From Verrucomicrobiota bacterium (lineage in GTDB: Bacteria; Verrucomicrobiota; Verrucomicrobiia; Opitutales; Opitutaceae): a DNA stretch of 26,353 nt. The number at the start of each line of letters is the position of its first letter. The stretch's first letter is position 1. The stretch spans positions 1 to 26,353 of the forward strand of contig JAEWIY010000189.1 in assembly GCA_023386835.1 (NCBI GenBank). The letters are read 5' to 3'. The notes below the pieces were generated by a model that did no database searches, was not told the DNA's origin, and saw nothing but the letters and a program-made list of their open reading frames with translations. Shown here piece after piece: positions 1 to 7,569 of the stretch. Position numbers and translations under genes: made by a program.

Positions 1-984
1 TAGTGGACCGGTGGAGACGTCGGGAACGATCAAAGTCGAGACGCCGAGCAACGCGACGGCGATGAAACAAGTTGCTCCCGCCACGAAGGCGCGCAGGCCG
101 GTCTCGAGCAGACGCCGGCGTCGGGTCTGCAGCGTCGCGTGCAGCGCCACGCCCGAGCAGGCGAGCGAGAGCACGAGCAACCCGGCACCGAGGCCCGTGA
201 GGAGGGGTTGGGAGAAGGCGAGTCCGGGAATGAGGAACAGCAGGGCTGCCTGGGTGATCCAGAGCCCGGCCCGGATGAGTTTCGGTCGGGCGGCGTCGCC
301 CATCGTGAACATGGGGACCAGTTGGAAGGTCACGCCCTGGAGCAGACTGAGAAAGAATCCGGCCAGCCCGAGGTGGGCGTGCGCTTGGAGCAAAGCGGTG
401 ACGGGCAGCGGCAGGTAAGGCCAGCGGCGGTTGAGCGCGAGGGCCACGCCCGCGACGACTGTGAGCAGCAGCCAGCCAGCCGCCAGCGGGAAGCACCACG
501 CTGGTGCGTCGCGTCGCGGGCTGGCGGCGAACGTGCGGAAGAGGGTCGTGACCAGCACCGCGAGGCCGAGGGTGACGCCCGCACCACCCAAGGCCACCCA
601 GCCAAACTGGGCCGTCCAGAAACCGCGCACCAGCACGACGACAGACGCAACGTGGAGCGCCCAATGTATCCATGCGCCGGATAGCCGCAGTCTGGGTGGA
701 ACGCCGAGCACCACCGGCATGAGCTGGTAGATGGCGCCGATGCACACCGACAACAAAAAGCCGGGCAGCCAGAGGTGAACCAGCCCGACGACCTGCGGAT
801 GCGAGTAGGGCAGGAGCAGCAGGTCCGGCCGAAACAGCAGCGCCACCACTGCGCCGGCCAGCATCAGCAGGCCGGCGGTGATGAAAGCCAGCGGCAGGCG
901 CCCGCCCCCCACGAGGGGCACGGCGCCGGGCCGCCGCGGCGCTGGCGGGTCAGCGGCGCGTAAGGAGGGTGATCCAGCTCCCAT
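1..984 (-). CDS. His-rich polytopic membrane protein, oxidase-subunit-I/NnrS-like (partial, runs off left edge)
   Basis: The minus strand stays open from base 984 to base 1, giving 328 residues with no stop, so the gene continues beyond the window. After a short Pro/Arg-rich N terminus the protein is almost entirely hydrophobic helices. Two helices carry paired histidines: one has SHPQVVGLVHLWLPG followed by a YQLMPVVLG segment, and another has QAHAHLGLAGFF followed by FQLVPMF. This pattern resembles haem-ligand helices of cbb3-type oxidase subunit I and NnrS-like proteins. I do not see enough to claim an enzyme activity. It is the third gene of a minus-strand operon behind the cupin and double-DUF2249 genes. 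The chosen ATG (984) overlaps the upstream gene by 35 bases; a GTG at 921 is an alternative, since neither has a clear ribosome-binding site. Existence of the gene is well supported; family placement is moderate. Confidence 0.75.
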   Translation of the reverse strand, partial: MGAGSPSLRAADPPAPRRPGAVPLVGGGRLPLAFITAGLLMLAGAVVALLFRPDLLLLPYSHPQVVGLVHLWLPGFLLSVCIGAIYQLMPVVLGVPPRLRLSGAWIHWALHVASVVVLVRGFWTAQFGWVALGGAGVTLGLAVLVTTLFRTFAASPRRDAPAWCFPLAAGWLLLTVVAGVALALNRRWPYLPLPVTALLQAHAHLGLAGFFLSLLQGVTFQLVPMFTMGDAARPKLIRAGLWITQAALLFLIPGLAFSQPLLTGLGAGLLVLSLACSGVALHATLQTRRRRLLETGLRAFVAGATCFIAVALLGVSTLIVPDVSTGPL

Positions 985-1501
985 CGGGTTGGACGTCGCA
1001 GGAGAACTGCACGCCGCGGGCTTCGAGTTCCGGGAGCAGATGCAGCGGGCGCCGATCCGTGCGGGCACGGAGCGTTTGCTGCGGCGCGAGTTCTTCAAGC
1101 GCGCACAGGATGCGCACCATCGGCTCCGGCGGCTCGAGCGACCGCACATCCAACTCGAGCAGCGAGGCGTCGTTGGAGGAAACGAGCGGCGTGCTGGTGC
1201 CGGCCCGCGCGGGGGCCGCGGGAGGCGTCATCGCGGGTGTGCTCGTCGCCAGCACCCGGGTGATCTTGACGCGAAACTCGTCGCCCTCCGGCGGCAGGTA
1301 TTCCCACAGGAACGCATCCGGAAATTGCGCCGCGAATTGGTAATAGAGCGGAACGGGATCGTGGTCGTTGATCAGGACAAAATGCGCGCCGACGGGCAGT
1401 TCGGCCCAGCGTTGGAAGATCTGTCCGTGTTTGATGCGGCAGGGGATTTCGCGGACGTCGAAGAGCGTCAGGTCGATGGAATCGTTGGTGGCGGAGTTCA
1501 T
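950..1501 (-). CDS. Tandem DUF2249-domain protein
   Basis: The 183-residue protein has two DUF2249-like units. The first (about residues 10-75) has LTLFDVREIPCR, an NDHDP motif followed by PLYYQF, and WEYLPPEGDEFRVKI, which are the usual landmarks of the family. The second (about 112-183) starts with LLELDVRSLEPPEPM and ends with DGSWITLL. DUF2249 domains have a small TusA-like fold and often sit in nitrogen-oxide and anaerobic gene clusters; their biochemical role is not established. The ATG overlaps the cupin stop codon in an ATGA arrangement, which indicates translational coupling. A separate single-domain homologue lies at 3934-4173. The Pro/Ala-rich linker between the two domains suggests internal duplication or fusion. 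Family assignment is confident; function is unknown. Confidence 0.85.
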   Translation of the reverse strand: MNSATNDSIDLTLFDVREIPCRIKHGQIFQRWAELPVGAHFVLINDHDPVPLYYQFAAQFPDAFLWEYLPPEGDEFRVKITRVLATSTPAMTPPAAPARAGTSTPLVSSNDASLLELDVRSLEPPEPMVRILCALEELAPQQTLRARTDRRPLHLLPELEARGVQFSCDVQPDGSWITLLTRR

Positions 1502-1860
1502 GAGGAGGAGAGTTCGGTGGGTTCGGTCCCGAGGGTGAGCAGCATGGTGAACGGGCCGGCGTGGGCGCGGACCGCGTGCGGGTGGTTGGGCGGCAAGTGC
1601 AACAACGAGCCTTCGGTCAAGGTGTGCCAGGAGCCGGCGAACAGGACCTCAGCCGTTCCGCGGAGGATCTGCAGCAGCGCCCGGCGTCGGCTGGTGTGGG
1701 TGGGCAGCTCCTGGCCTTCGGCGAAGGCAAAGAGCACGACCCGAAGCCCGTCAGTCTGGAGGACCGTCCGGCTGACGATGCCAGCGTCCGAATATTGGGC
1801 CGCGTCGGGGAGCAGGAGGGCGCTCGCCTGATCAGGCGCGAGCAGAGTCGTCGATGCCAT
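1498..1860 (-). CDS. Small cupin-domain protein
   Basis: This is a 120-residue single-domain cupin. Motif 1 is represented by EGQELPTHTSRRRALLQILRG and motif 2 by GSLLHLPPNHPHAV, which gives the usual beta-barrel with a His-lined metal pocket (THT and HPH). No signal peptide is visible, so it should be cytoplasmic. It is the first gene of the operon cupin / DUF2249x2 / membrane protein. An FNR/DNR-like palindrome lies 35 bases upstream of its ATG. Cupins of this size are commonly metal-binding sensors or small dioxygenase-like proteins, but substrate and metal cannot be read from the sequence. Start ATG at 1860; the stop overlaps the next start by four bases. Confidence 0.85.
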   Translation of the reverse strand: MASTTLLAPDQASALLLPDAAQYSDAGIVSRTVLQTDGLRVVLFAFAEGQELPTHTSRRRALLQILRGTAEVLFAGSWHTLTEGSLLHLPPNHPHAVRAHAGPFTMLLTLGTEPTELSSS

Positions 1861-1894
1861 GCGGCGACTCTACGATGGCGAGGCGCCGCATGCC

Positions 1895-1908
1895 TTGATC
1901 TAGGTCAA
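1895..1908. promoter_or_regulatory. FNR/DNR-type binding site upstream of the cupin operon
   Basis: The sequence TTGATCTAGGTCAA is an inverted repeat that matches the FNR/DNR consensus TTGAT-N4-ATCAA except for one base in the right half. It lies 35 bases upstream of the cupin ATG and just past the stop of the membrane-protein gene at 1932-3140, so the cupin operon is its likely target. The neighbouring Crp/Fnr protein has the E-x-x-S-R recognition residues expected for this motif. The transcription start is not mapped. Confidence 0.7.
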
Positions 1909-1931
1909 CCCGGGCCGGCTTTTAAGCCCGA

Positions 1932-3140
1932 TCAGGGCGAGGCGTGCCGCAAGCCAGGCAGAAGCAGCAGGATACCGAAAAGCAGCAGAAGGGATCCGCC
2001 GAGGAGCGACCATGCCAGGCCTGCGCCGCCGGTCCAGCCGAGCACCACCGAGGCGGCGGGGTGGAAGAGCGCGGCTTGTGTCACCACAAACCCGCTACCG
2101 ATCAGCCCGAGCCCCCAGTGAAGCCAGCGCGTGACGCGGAGCCATCCGGCTTCGATCGCCCACGCGAGCAGCAGAGGGCTCACGACGCCGAGGAAGACCA
2201 GGTGGAGAAAACCGATAATGATCCAACGGTGCTGCAGCAACGCCCCCGCGACCGGCAGCGGGCCCACCGCTTGCAAAGCGTGTTTGGCGACAACGCACCC
2301 CAAAGCGATCCCCGCCAAGCCGCGCGCCGCGCCACCGGGGAAGAGCGCCGCGCCCGCGCGCGCGACCTGCCAGAGCGGTACGCTGGCCACAATTAGGGCG
2401 ATGCCGCCGGCGACCGTGGCGAGGGTAACCCACGGCGGCGGGTGCATCCACAAGGCCGACAGGCCGAGGCTCAGCACCGTGCCCGGCAGCAGCCAGGCCC
2501 AGAGCCGTTGCGTGGCGACCCATGGCAGCGTGCCTCGCTCGGAGAGACGGTGAACCAGCACGGCCAGCAGGAAGAACATGAACCAGCCGTTGTACTGGAA
2601 GTGGAGGTAGAAATAGATGGAGAACGTGTACCACGGCGACTCGCGCAGCCCGAGCGCGGCGAGGGGGCCGAGCGTCAGCGGGCCGAGCCCCGACAGCAGC
2701 ATGCAGCCAAAGGCCGCCGCCAGGAACGGCCGCGCGGGCGCGGCGGCGCGACTGCGGCGCAAGAGTTTCCACGCCAGCACCCCCGCGAGAATCATGTGCA
2801 GCGTCGAAAACGTGATGCTGCCCGCTGCGTAGCCCTGCCACGGATACGTGGCCAGCATTCCGACGACCGCCACCTGCGTCGCAAGAAAGAGCCGCGTGTA
2901 GGACTGGAGTTCGGCTGGCGGGATGAAGCAGCGCAGACTCAGGGCGAAGAAGGCGTTGTAGACCCAGCCGAGAAACGCGAGGTGGGAGTGGGTGTGCAGG
3001 AGATGGCCGTAAACGAGCCCGGGCACCGGCCAGGTGCTTTGCAGCCGCAGCAGCAGCCCCAGCGCGGCGGAGACCGCCCAGAAGGCCGCCGCGACGGTGA
3101 AAGCGAGGCGGGCGGCCCGAAACTCCGGGGCCTCGGACAT
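1932..3140 (-). CDS. His-rich polytopic membrane protein, cytochrome-oxidase-subunit-I-like
   Basis: The 402-residue integral membrane protein has about ten to twelve hydrophobic segments. Conserved-looking histidines occur in helices: YGHLLHTHSHLAFLGW near residue 45, FSTLHM, IYFYLHFQYNGWF near residue 180, LLQHRW and GFLHLVFLG. The HSHLxFLGW and FYLHFQYNGWF signatures occur in uncharacterised membrane proteins annotated as cbb3-type oxidase or NnrS relatives, which bind haem or copper through helix histidines. No CuB-type catalytic set could be confirmed. The ATG follows the regulator's stop codon directly (TGA then ATG, no gap), so the two genes form an operon behind the box at 3887-3900. 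It resembles the partial protein at 1-984 in general style, which suggests a functional pair. Confidence 0.75.
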   Translation of the reverse strand: MSEAPEFRAARLAFTVAAAFWAVSAALGLLLRLQSTWPVPGLVYGHLLHTHSHLAFLGWVYNAFFALSLRCFIPPAELQSYTRLFLATQVAVVGMLATYPWQGYAAGSITFSTLHMILAGVLAWKLLRRSRAAAPARPFLAAAFGCMLLSGLGPLTLGPLAALGLRESPWYTFSIYFYLHFQYNGWFMFFLLAVLVHRLSERGTLPWVATQRLWAWLLPGTVLSLGLSALWMHPPPWVTLATVAGGIALIVASVPLWQVARAGAALFPGGAARGLAGIALGCVVAKHALQAVGPLPVAGALLQHRWIIIGFLHLVFLGVVSPLLLAWAIEAGWLRVTRWLHWGLGLIGSGFVVTQAALFHPAASVVLGWTGGAGLAWSLLGGSLLLLFGILLLLPGLRHASP

Positions 3141-3863
3141 TCAGCTCTCCCCGTCGACGTACGCGCGCAAGCCGGCCCCTTTGAGCACGTGCACACGCGG
3201 CCCTTCGACCCGAATCAACCCCTCCGTGCGAAACCGCGCCAGCGTCCGGGACAGCGTCTCACTCGTCACGCCGAGCTGGGCCGCGAGCATGCGTTTGGTC
3301 ATCGGCAGGTCGAACACGGCTGGGCAACCCGCGGCGGCCGCGGGGCTCTGGCGCAGGATCCAATCCGCCAGGCGTGCCTCGATCTGCCGGCCTTTGTAGT
3401 CCTGGAGCAATTGCACGAGGTGCTTCAGGTGCAGGCTCATCGAGGCCAGCATGTGCAACGAGAGCTCCGGCTTGCGAAAGATCAGGTCCCGGAAGTGCGC
3501 GCGGGGTACGACGATCACCCGTGACGGCTCCAGTGCGATCGCGTTGGCCGGGTAGGTGGTGGTCGTCGCGATCGTCGCTTCGGCGAAACTCTCTGGCGGC
3601 CGAAACACGCAGATTACCTGTTCGCGTCCGTCCGGAGTGACCCTGAAGATGCTCACCTGGCCGCTTTGCAGCACGTAGAATCCTTCGGCGGGTTCACCTT
3701 CGCGGAACAGCATTTCGCCCTTCTGCAGCGTCCTGCTTGTGCAACCGGTGGCCACGGCGCTGAGATCCTCCGACGAGAGGCTGGCGAACATCTTGCTCTG
3801 GCGCAGCGTGGCCGCCAGCGCCGTGCGCCGGAAGTCCTGCACCGCGTCCGTTTCCCGTGACAT
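3141..3863 (-). CDS. Crp/Fnr-family transcriptional regulator, DNR-like (no FeS cysteines)
   Basis: The 240-residue protein has an N-terminal cyclic-nucleotide-type beta-barrel (about residues 25-140, with LFREGEPAEGFYVLQSGQV), a long dimer helix, and a C-terminal winged helix-turn-helix (about 185-225). The recognition helix carries E202, S205 and R206, the E-x-x-S-R pattern by which FNR/DNR proteins read TTGAT half-sites. The only cysteines are at 41, 85 and 180, so the FNR oxygen-sensing cluster is absent. That makes a DNR/NNR-type nitric-oxide responder, or another ligand, more likely. The box 24 bases upstream of its ATG suggests autoregulation. It shares an operon with the membrane protein at 1932-3140 and diverges from a DUF2249 gene. 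The signal sensed is inference. Confidence 0.88.
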   Translation of the reverse strand: MSRETDAVQDFRRTALAATLRQSKMFASLSSEDLSAVATGCTSRTLQKGEMLFREGEPAEGFYVLQSGQVSIFRVTPDGREQVICVFRPPESFAEATIATTTTYPANAIALEPSRVIVVPRAHFRDLIFRKPELSLHMLASMSLHLKHLVQLLQDYKGRQIEARLADWILRQSPAAAAGCPAVFDLPMTKRMLAAQLGVTSETLSRTLARFRTEGLIRVEGPRVHVLKGAGLRAYVDGES

Positions 3864-3886
3864 GGCGCGAAGTGTCGACCGGGGCC

Positions 3887-3900
3887 TTGACTTCGATCAA
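3887..3900. promoter_or_regulatory. FNR/DNR-type binding site in the divergent regulator/DUF2249 promoter
   Basis: TTGACTTCGATCAA is a near-perfect TTGAT-N4-ATCAA palindrome, extended by flanking CC and GG. It lies in the 70-base gap between the regulator (ATG 3863, minus) and the DUF2249 gene (ATG 3934, plus). One site could serve both directions. Its half-sites resemble those of the site at 1895-1908. Confidence 0.72.
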
Positions 3901-3933
3901 GGCAATAGCGGTGCCGGTGTGGTATCGTACGTC

Positions 3934-4173
3934 ATGCCTGATGACTCCATTGTCGAACTGGATGTGCGCCCACTCTTTGAACGCGGCCGCCCGCCGCTGG
4001 CCGTGATTCTCGACGCGGTGAACCGGTTGACGCCCGAGCAATCGCTGCGGCTGGTGGCACCCTTTGAACCGAAGCCGCTCTACGACCTGTTGGGGCAACG
4101 TGGATACACCGCGCAACCGCAACTGCGGCCGGACGGTGCCTGGGAGATCCTCTTCCAGCCCACTGCCACCTAA
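3934..4173 (+). CDS. Single-domain DUF2249 protein
   Basis: This 79-residue protein consists of one DUF2249 unit: it starts with SIVELDVRPLFERGRPPL, has LTPEQSLRLVAPFEPKPLYDLL in the middle and ends with DGAWEILF. It is most similar in pattern to the second domain of the protein at 950-1501. The ATG at 3934 is chosen because the domain begins there; the same frame is open further upstream, but that part would run through the divergent promoter and antisense into the regulator gene. The FNR/DNR-like box is 33 bases upstream, so expression is probably controlled by the adjacent regulator. The role is unknown; the family is linked to redox or nitrogen-oxide metabolism by gene context. Confidence 0.82.
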   Translation: MPDDSIVELDVRPLFERGRPPLAVILDAVNRLTPEQSLRLVAPFEPKPLYDLLGQRGYTAQPQLRPDGAWEILFQPTAT

Positions 4174-4209
4174 ACGCCGCGGCGTCTGGCTCGCGCCGCG
4201 AAGTCGTCC

Positions 4210-5832
4210 CTAAGCCGACTGCTTGGGCAGCACCTGGTCCGGCGGCGGGGTGGCTGCGGCCGGTGCGGCGGGGAGTGATTCGATGAGGGCGGGGAAGTGC
4301 ACGTGGAACGCGGCGCCTTCACCCAGCTCGCTCTCGACGGTAACGAACCCGTGATGACTCTTCATGATCGCCACGATACTGGAAAGACCCAACCCGGTGC
4401 CCTGGCCCACGGGCTTGGTCGTGAAGAACGGATCGAAGATCTTTTGCACCACTTCCGGCGGCATACCCGCGCCGGTGTCCCGCACGGTGACGAGCAGATA
4501 ACGCCCCGGTCGGGCGGCAAAATCCGCCGGCGCGATGACGTTTTCCACCACCGCGTTTCGGATCGTGATCGTTACGCGGCCCTGACCCGGGATCGCGTCA
4601 CGTGAGTTGAGGCAAAGGTTGAGCAGGACTTGGCTGAACTGCGTCGCGTCCGCCTGGATCGGCCACACGTCGGGCGCCACATCGACCTCGAGTTGGATCC
4701 GTGGCGGCAGACTCTGCCGAAGAAGTCGCGTCAGGCTCTTGAGCAGCTTGCCCACTTCCACCTTGGTGCGCGTGCCGTCGGCGCCACGGGCAAAGGCGAG
4801 CAGTTGCCGAACGAGGCCCGCGCCGTGTTCGGCACTGGTCTCCATGTTGCCGAGGACCTGCAGGGCGCGGTCGTTGCGCAGCTGCGTCCGCAGCAGGCCG
4901 AGGCCCATCAGGATCGGCGTGAGCAGATTGTTGAGGTCGTGTGCGATCGCTCCGGAGAACATGCCGATGCTCTCCATCCGTTGGGCGCGCAGGATTTCGG
5001 CCTCGAGCCGCCGGCGCTCGGTGACGTCGCTCATGATGAGCAGCACGTGATGGTCGGCGCCGCTCTCCCGCACCCGCGTCCAATAACTCTCCACCACCAA
5101 CAGGCGACCATCGCGCGGCTGGGGCCGCAGCTCGGTCGTGAATTCGTCCTCCTGCGTCACCGCGGCCAGGGCGCTGGCGACCACCTGCGGGTCCTGCGGG
5201 AACAGCAGTTCGTCGAGCTGGCGTCCGCAGGCTTCCTTCGCCGTCCAGCCGAGGATCCGGTGCGCGCTGGCGTTCCAGTACGTGATCTGACCGTTGTCCT
5301 GCACGACGCAAATCGCATCCCGCGCGTGATCGAGCAGCGCGGCTTGTTCGCGCAACCGCTGCTCGTCCAGGCGACGGCGCTCCGCCTCCGCCACGCGGGC
5401 CAGCGCCTGCCGGATCGCCTGGCGAATGCGTTGCGGCCGGTCCTTGATGATGTAGTCCGTGGCGCCTTGGCGGAGCGCTTCCACGGCCCGTTCCTCGCCG
5501 ATGGTGCCAGAAACAAAAATGAAGGGTTTACCCGGGGCTGCCGTCTTCGCCAGCTGCAGGGCGGAGAGACCGTCGTACTCCGGCAGCGAGTAATCGGAGA
5601 GGATCAGGTCGAACTGGGTCTGCTGGAGCGCGCTCTCGTAGTCGCGCCGCGACGACACCCGTTGAATGACGATGTCGGGCCATTCCTGTCGCAGCACGTT
5701 CGCGAGCAGTTCCGCATCAAGCGGCGAATCCTCCAGATGTAGGAGATGCATCGGCTGGAGCGACGAACCGATCATGGACCGGAAGGGGGTGAGGTTCCGC
5801 GGGTGAGCTCCGCCCGCCGGAGACGCGAACAC
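4210..5832 (-). CDS. Receiver-PAS-histidine kinase (hybrid sensor kinase, N-terminal receiver)
   Basis: Numbering from the GTG at 5832 (540 residues), the order is: receiver domain (about 28-145, phospho-acceptor D80 in LILSDYSLPEYDG, K130), a short coiled coil (145-165), a PAS domain (165-275), HisKA with H298 in AIAHDLNNLLTP, and HATPase_c with N-box NLCLNSRDAI, G1 DTGAG, F-box DPFFTTK and G2 GTGLGL. No transmembrane segment is present, so it is cytoplasmic. The N-terminal receiver suggests it is itself a phosphorelay target, and the PAS domain may sense a ligand or redox state. No dedicated response regulator is adjacent. The start is uncertain: GTG 5832 has GGGAGG twelve bases upstream, but ATG 5775 or ATG 5751 fit the domain boundary better. 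Confidence 0.88.
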   Translation of the reverse strand: MFASPAGGAHPRNLTPFRSMIGSSLQPMHLLHLEDSPLDAELLANVLRQEWPDIVIQRVSSRRDYESALQQTQFDLILSDYSLPEYDGLSALQLAKTAAPGKPFIFVSGTIGEERAVEALRQGATDYIIKDRPQRIRQAIRQALARVAEAERRRLDEQRLREQAALLDHARDAICVVQDNGQITYWNASAHRILGWTAKEACGRQLDELLFPQDPQVVASALAAVTQEDEFTTELRPQPRDGRLLVVESYWTRVRESGADHHVLLIMSDVTERRRLEAEILRAQRMESIGMFSGAIAHDLNNLLTPILMGLGLLRTQLRNDRALQVLGNMETSAEHGAGLVRQLLAFARGADGTRTKVEVGKLLKSLTRLLRQSLPPRIQLEVDVAPDVWPIQADATQFSQVLLNLCLNSRDAIPGQGRVTITIRNAVVENVIAPADFAARPGRYLLVTVRDTGAGMPPEVVQKIFDPFFTTKPVGQGTGLGLSSIVAIMKSHHGFVTVESELGEGAAFHVHFPALIESLPAAPAAATPPPDQVLPKQSA

Positions 5833-6162
5833 CGTCCCGGCGTTCCTCCCCGCGTGATCTTCGAAGCAGTGACCTCACCTTTGGCGCGATGCTGACAAAA
5901 CCGTGCCTTCAATGTGCAAACTGTAGCCGAGCCGGTAGATAAGCGAAACCCGGGCAAACACCCTAAACGGCGTGGTGGATTAACGCCAGCGTTTGTATTG
6001 ACGCCTCTACTACACGGGTGCAGGCCAACTCTCCCTGCGTCCGCGACCCGAAACAGGTCCGGGTCAGCGGGCAAGTGTCGCGCCGTAGGGGTCAATGTGT
6101 GTGCTCCGCGCCGTGGGGCAAGTCGACCGGCGCAGAGGCTTGGTTTTGGGCGATCCCCCGCC
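5833..6162. other. 330-base gap without a supported gene
   Basis: The gap separates two minus-strand genes, so it should hold the terminator of the PL22-like gene and the promoter of the kinase. Base composition is somewhat more A/T-rich than the surroundings. A hairpin with an interrupted stem (AAACGGCGT at 5965-5973 against ACGCC at 5983-5987 and CGTTT at 5990-5994) could be a weak terminator. A short inverted repeat GACCCG/CGGGTC occurs near 6047-6067. A minus-strand frame of 107 codons crosses the region, but its composition and lack of any domain argue against it. No RNA gene was recognised. Confidence 0.5.
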
Positions 6163-7530
6163 TCAGAGCCAGTCCGACGGGATCGTCACGACCATCAGGT
6201 CGAGCTGCTGGCCGTCGCTGAGGTGGCCGGATTGGATCAGGACGCGTTTGCTGTCCGGGCTGAAGATCGGGTGGGTGTGGTCCGGCCGCATCTTGTGGTC
6301 CGTGGTCAGCAGCCGCTGCCGCCCGTCCTGGCGGTCGATCAGGTAAACGTTACCCGAGAAGTTGTCGCCGACGGCCCAGCGTCCGTCGGGCGAGCCATTG
6401 CAATGCCAGAAGCCGCCACGGCCACCGTTCGGCATGTTTTCCTCCATCTGGCCGAGAATCTTCATCTCGTTGGTCCGAAGGTTCACCACCGCGATGCCGG
6501 TCGGTTTCTCGCGCAGGTAGGGAAGGTGACCCATGATGTTGAACATCACTTCATCCGGCTGGGAGACGGTTTCGTGCGTCACCCACTCGTCGGGAGATTC
6601 CACATAGAGCGGGCGATTGCCCGTGCCATCAGCGCGCACCACCCACATCCGCTGCGGCGCGTCGCCGGTCGTTTCGTGGCAGTAGATGATCTCGCCGGGC
6701 ACCCAATGATTCGTCTGGACGTGGCCCATCCGCAGGTCGAGGTCGATGACCGTGGAGATTTCGCCCGTCTTCAGATCGATCCGGCGGATGCCGCCCGGCC
6801 CGCGTCCGCGTTCGGCGAACCGCTTCCGTGCCGCCTCGCGGGATTCGGAGGGATCCGTGTTTCGGCGATCGATATCGCGACGGTTGTCGCCGGCGGGTGG
6901 TGCCTTCGTTGCCGTGGCGGCGGGGGGAGGCGTGGGCGGCGTGCCCCAGGCCACACCCCAGTACGCCGCGCTCTCGTCCGCATCAAGGGCGAAGCCGCCG
7001 GAGTCGCGCAACTCCGCAGGCAACGTCGCGACAACCCGTTCGTAGCTCTCCGGCGCTTTCACGCGCCCCGCGAGCGCATCCGGGATCAGCGTGGCCAAGT
7101 TCAGCTCCACCAGTTGCCGTGGTTGCGCTGGCGCTGCCGGCTCCGCGCCCGGTTGGGCACCACCGCGCATGTAGTAAAACTTCATCTCCTTCCGCGAGAG
7201 ATTCGGGCTGCCGACGCTGGTGCCCGCACCCTCGGTCAGCTGGATGATGTCCCCGCGTTGCTCGTGAACGAGGAAGTACTGCGGGCCGCTGTCGCCGCGC
7301 GATGAACGAAAGATGATCCATTCACCGTCCGCCGTCCAAGTCGTGTGGGTCTGATACGGCTTCGAGTCGCTCTCGGGCGCGGATGTCAGCACCACGATCG
7401 GCAGACCGGTGCGCGCATCGACCATCTCGCGCCGCTCGGACGGAAATCGACGACCGACGTTGGAGGCGTCAGCCAGCGGAGTGAGTAGGGCGGCGGCGAG
7501 CACCGCCGCCAGACAACGGGTGGTTTTCAT
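6163..7530 (-). CDS. Exported oligogalacturonate-lyase-like protein (PL22 / TolB-type propeller)
   Basis: The 455-residue protein begins with a Sec signal peptide (MKTTRCLAAVLAAALLTPL, cleavage near ADA). The rest is a beta-propeller built from WTADGEWIIF, SPDGRWAVGD and SPDSKRVLIQ blades. Features typical of the oligogalacturonide lyase family include a YCHETTGDAPQRMWVV segment followed by DGTGNRPL, THETVSQPDEVMFNIMGH, and a C-terminal RPDHTHPIFSPDS. In characterised PL22 enzymes such histidines bind Mn and act in catalysis. Canonical enzymes are cytoplasmic and split unsaturated digalacturonate; this one appears exported and has a long Pro/Ala/Arg-rich insertion near residues 190-240. It could be an exported PL22 variant or a non-catalytic relative. 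The gene lies 39 bases behind the CBM9-like/PKD gene and probably shares its transcript. Confidence 0.78.
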   Translation of the reverse strand: MKTTRCLAAVLAAALLTPLADASNVGRRFPSERREMVDARTGLPIVVLTSAPESDSKPYQTHTTWTADGEWIIFRSSRGDSGPQYFLVHEQRGDIIQLTEGAGTSVGSPNLSRKEMKFYYMRGGAQPGAEPAAPAQPRQLVELNLATLIPDALAGRVKAPESYERVVATLPAELRDSGGFALDADESAAYWGVAWGTPPTPPPAATATKAPPAGDNRRDIDRRNTDPSESREAARKRFAERGRGPGGIRRIDLKTGEISTVIDLDLRMGHVQTNHWVPGEIIYCHETTGDAPQRMWVVRADGTGNRPLYVESPDEWVTHETVSQPDEVMFNIMGHLPYLREKPTGIAVVNLRTNEMKILGQMEENMPNGGRGGFWHCNGSPDGRWAVGDNFSGNVYLIDRQDGRQRLLTTDHKMRPDHTHPIFSPDSKRVLIQSGHLSDGQQLDLMVVTIPSDWL

Positions 7531-7569
7531 GAGGAGAGGTAACGGGGAGAGAGGGGAAGGCGGGACCGA

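Noticed and set aside
2442..3524. Plus-strand open frame (360 codons) across the membrane protein and Crp/Fnr genes
   Set aside because: It is highly charged and repetitive and spans two well-supported minus-strand genes.
5772..6095. Minus-strand open frame of 107 codons covering the gap upstream of the kinase
   Set aside because: No signal, domain or ribosome-binding site, and it overlaps the start of the kinase gene; treated as chance.
5914..7305. Plus-strand open frame (463 codons) opposite the PL22-like gene
   Set aside because: No signal or domain, and the minus strand has a signal peptide and propeller motifs over the same bases.
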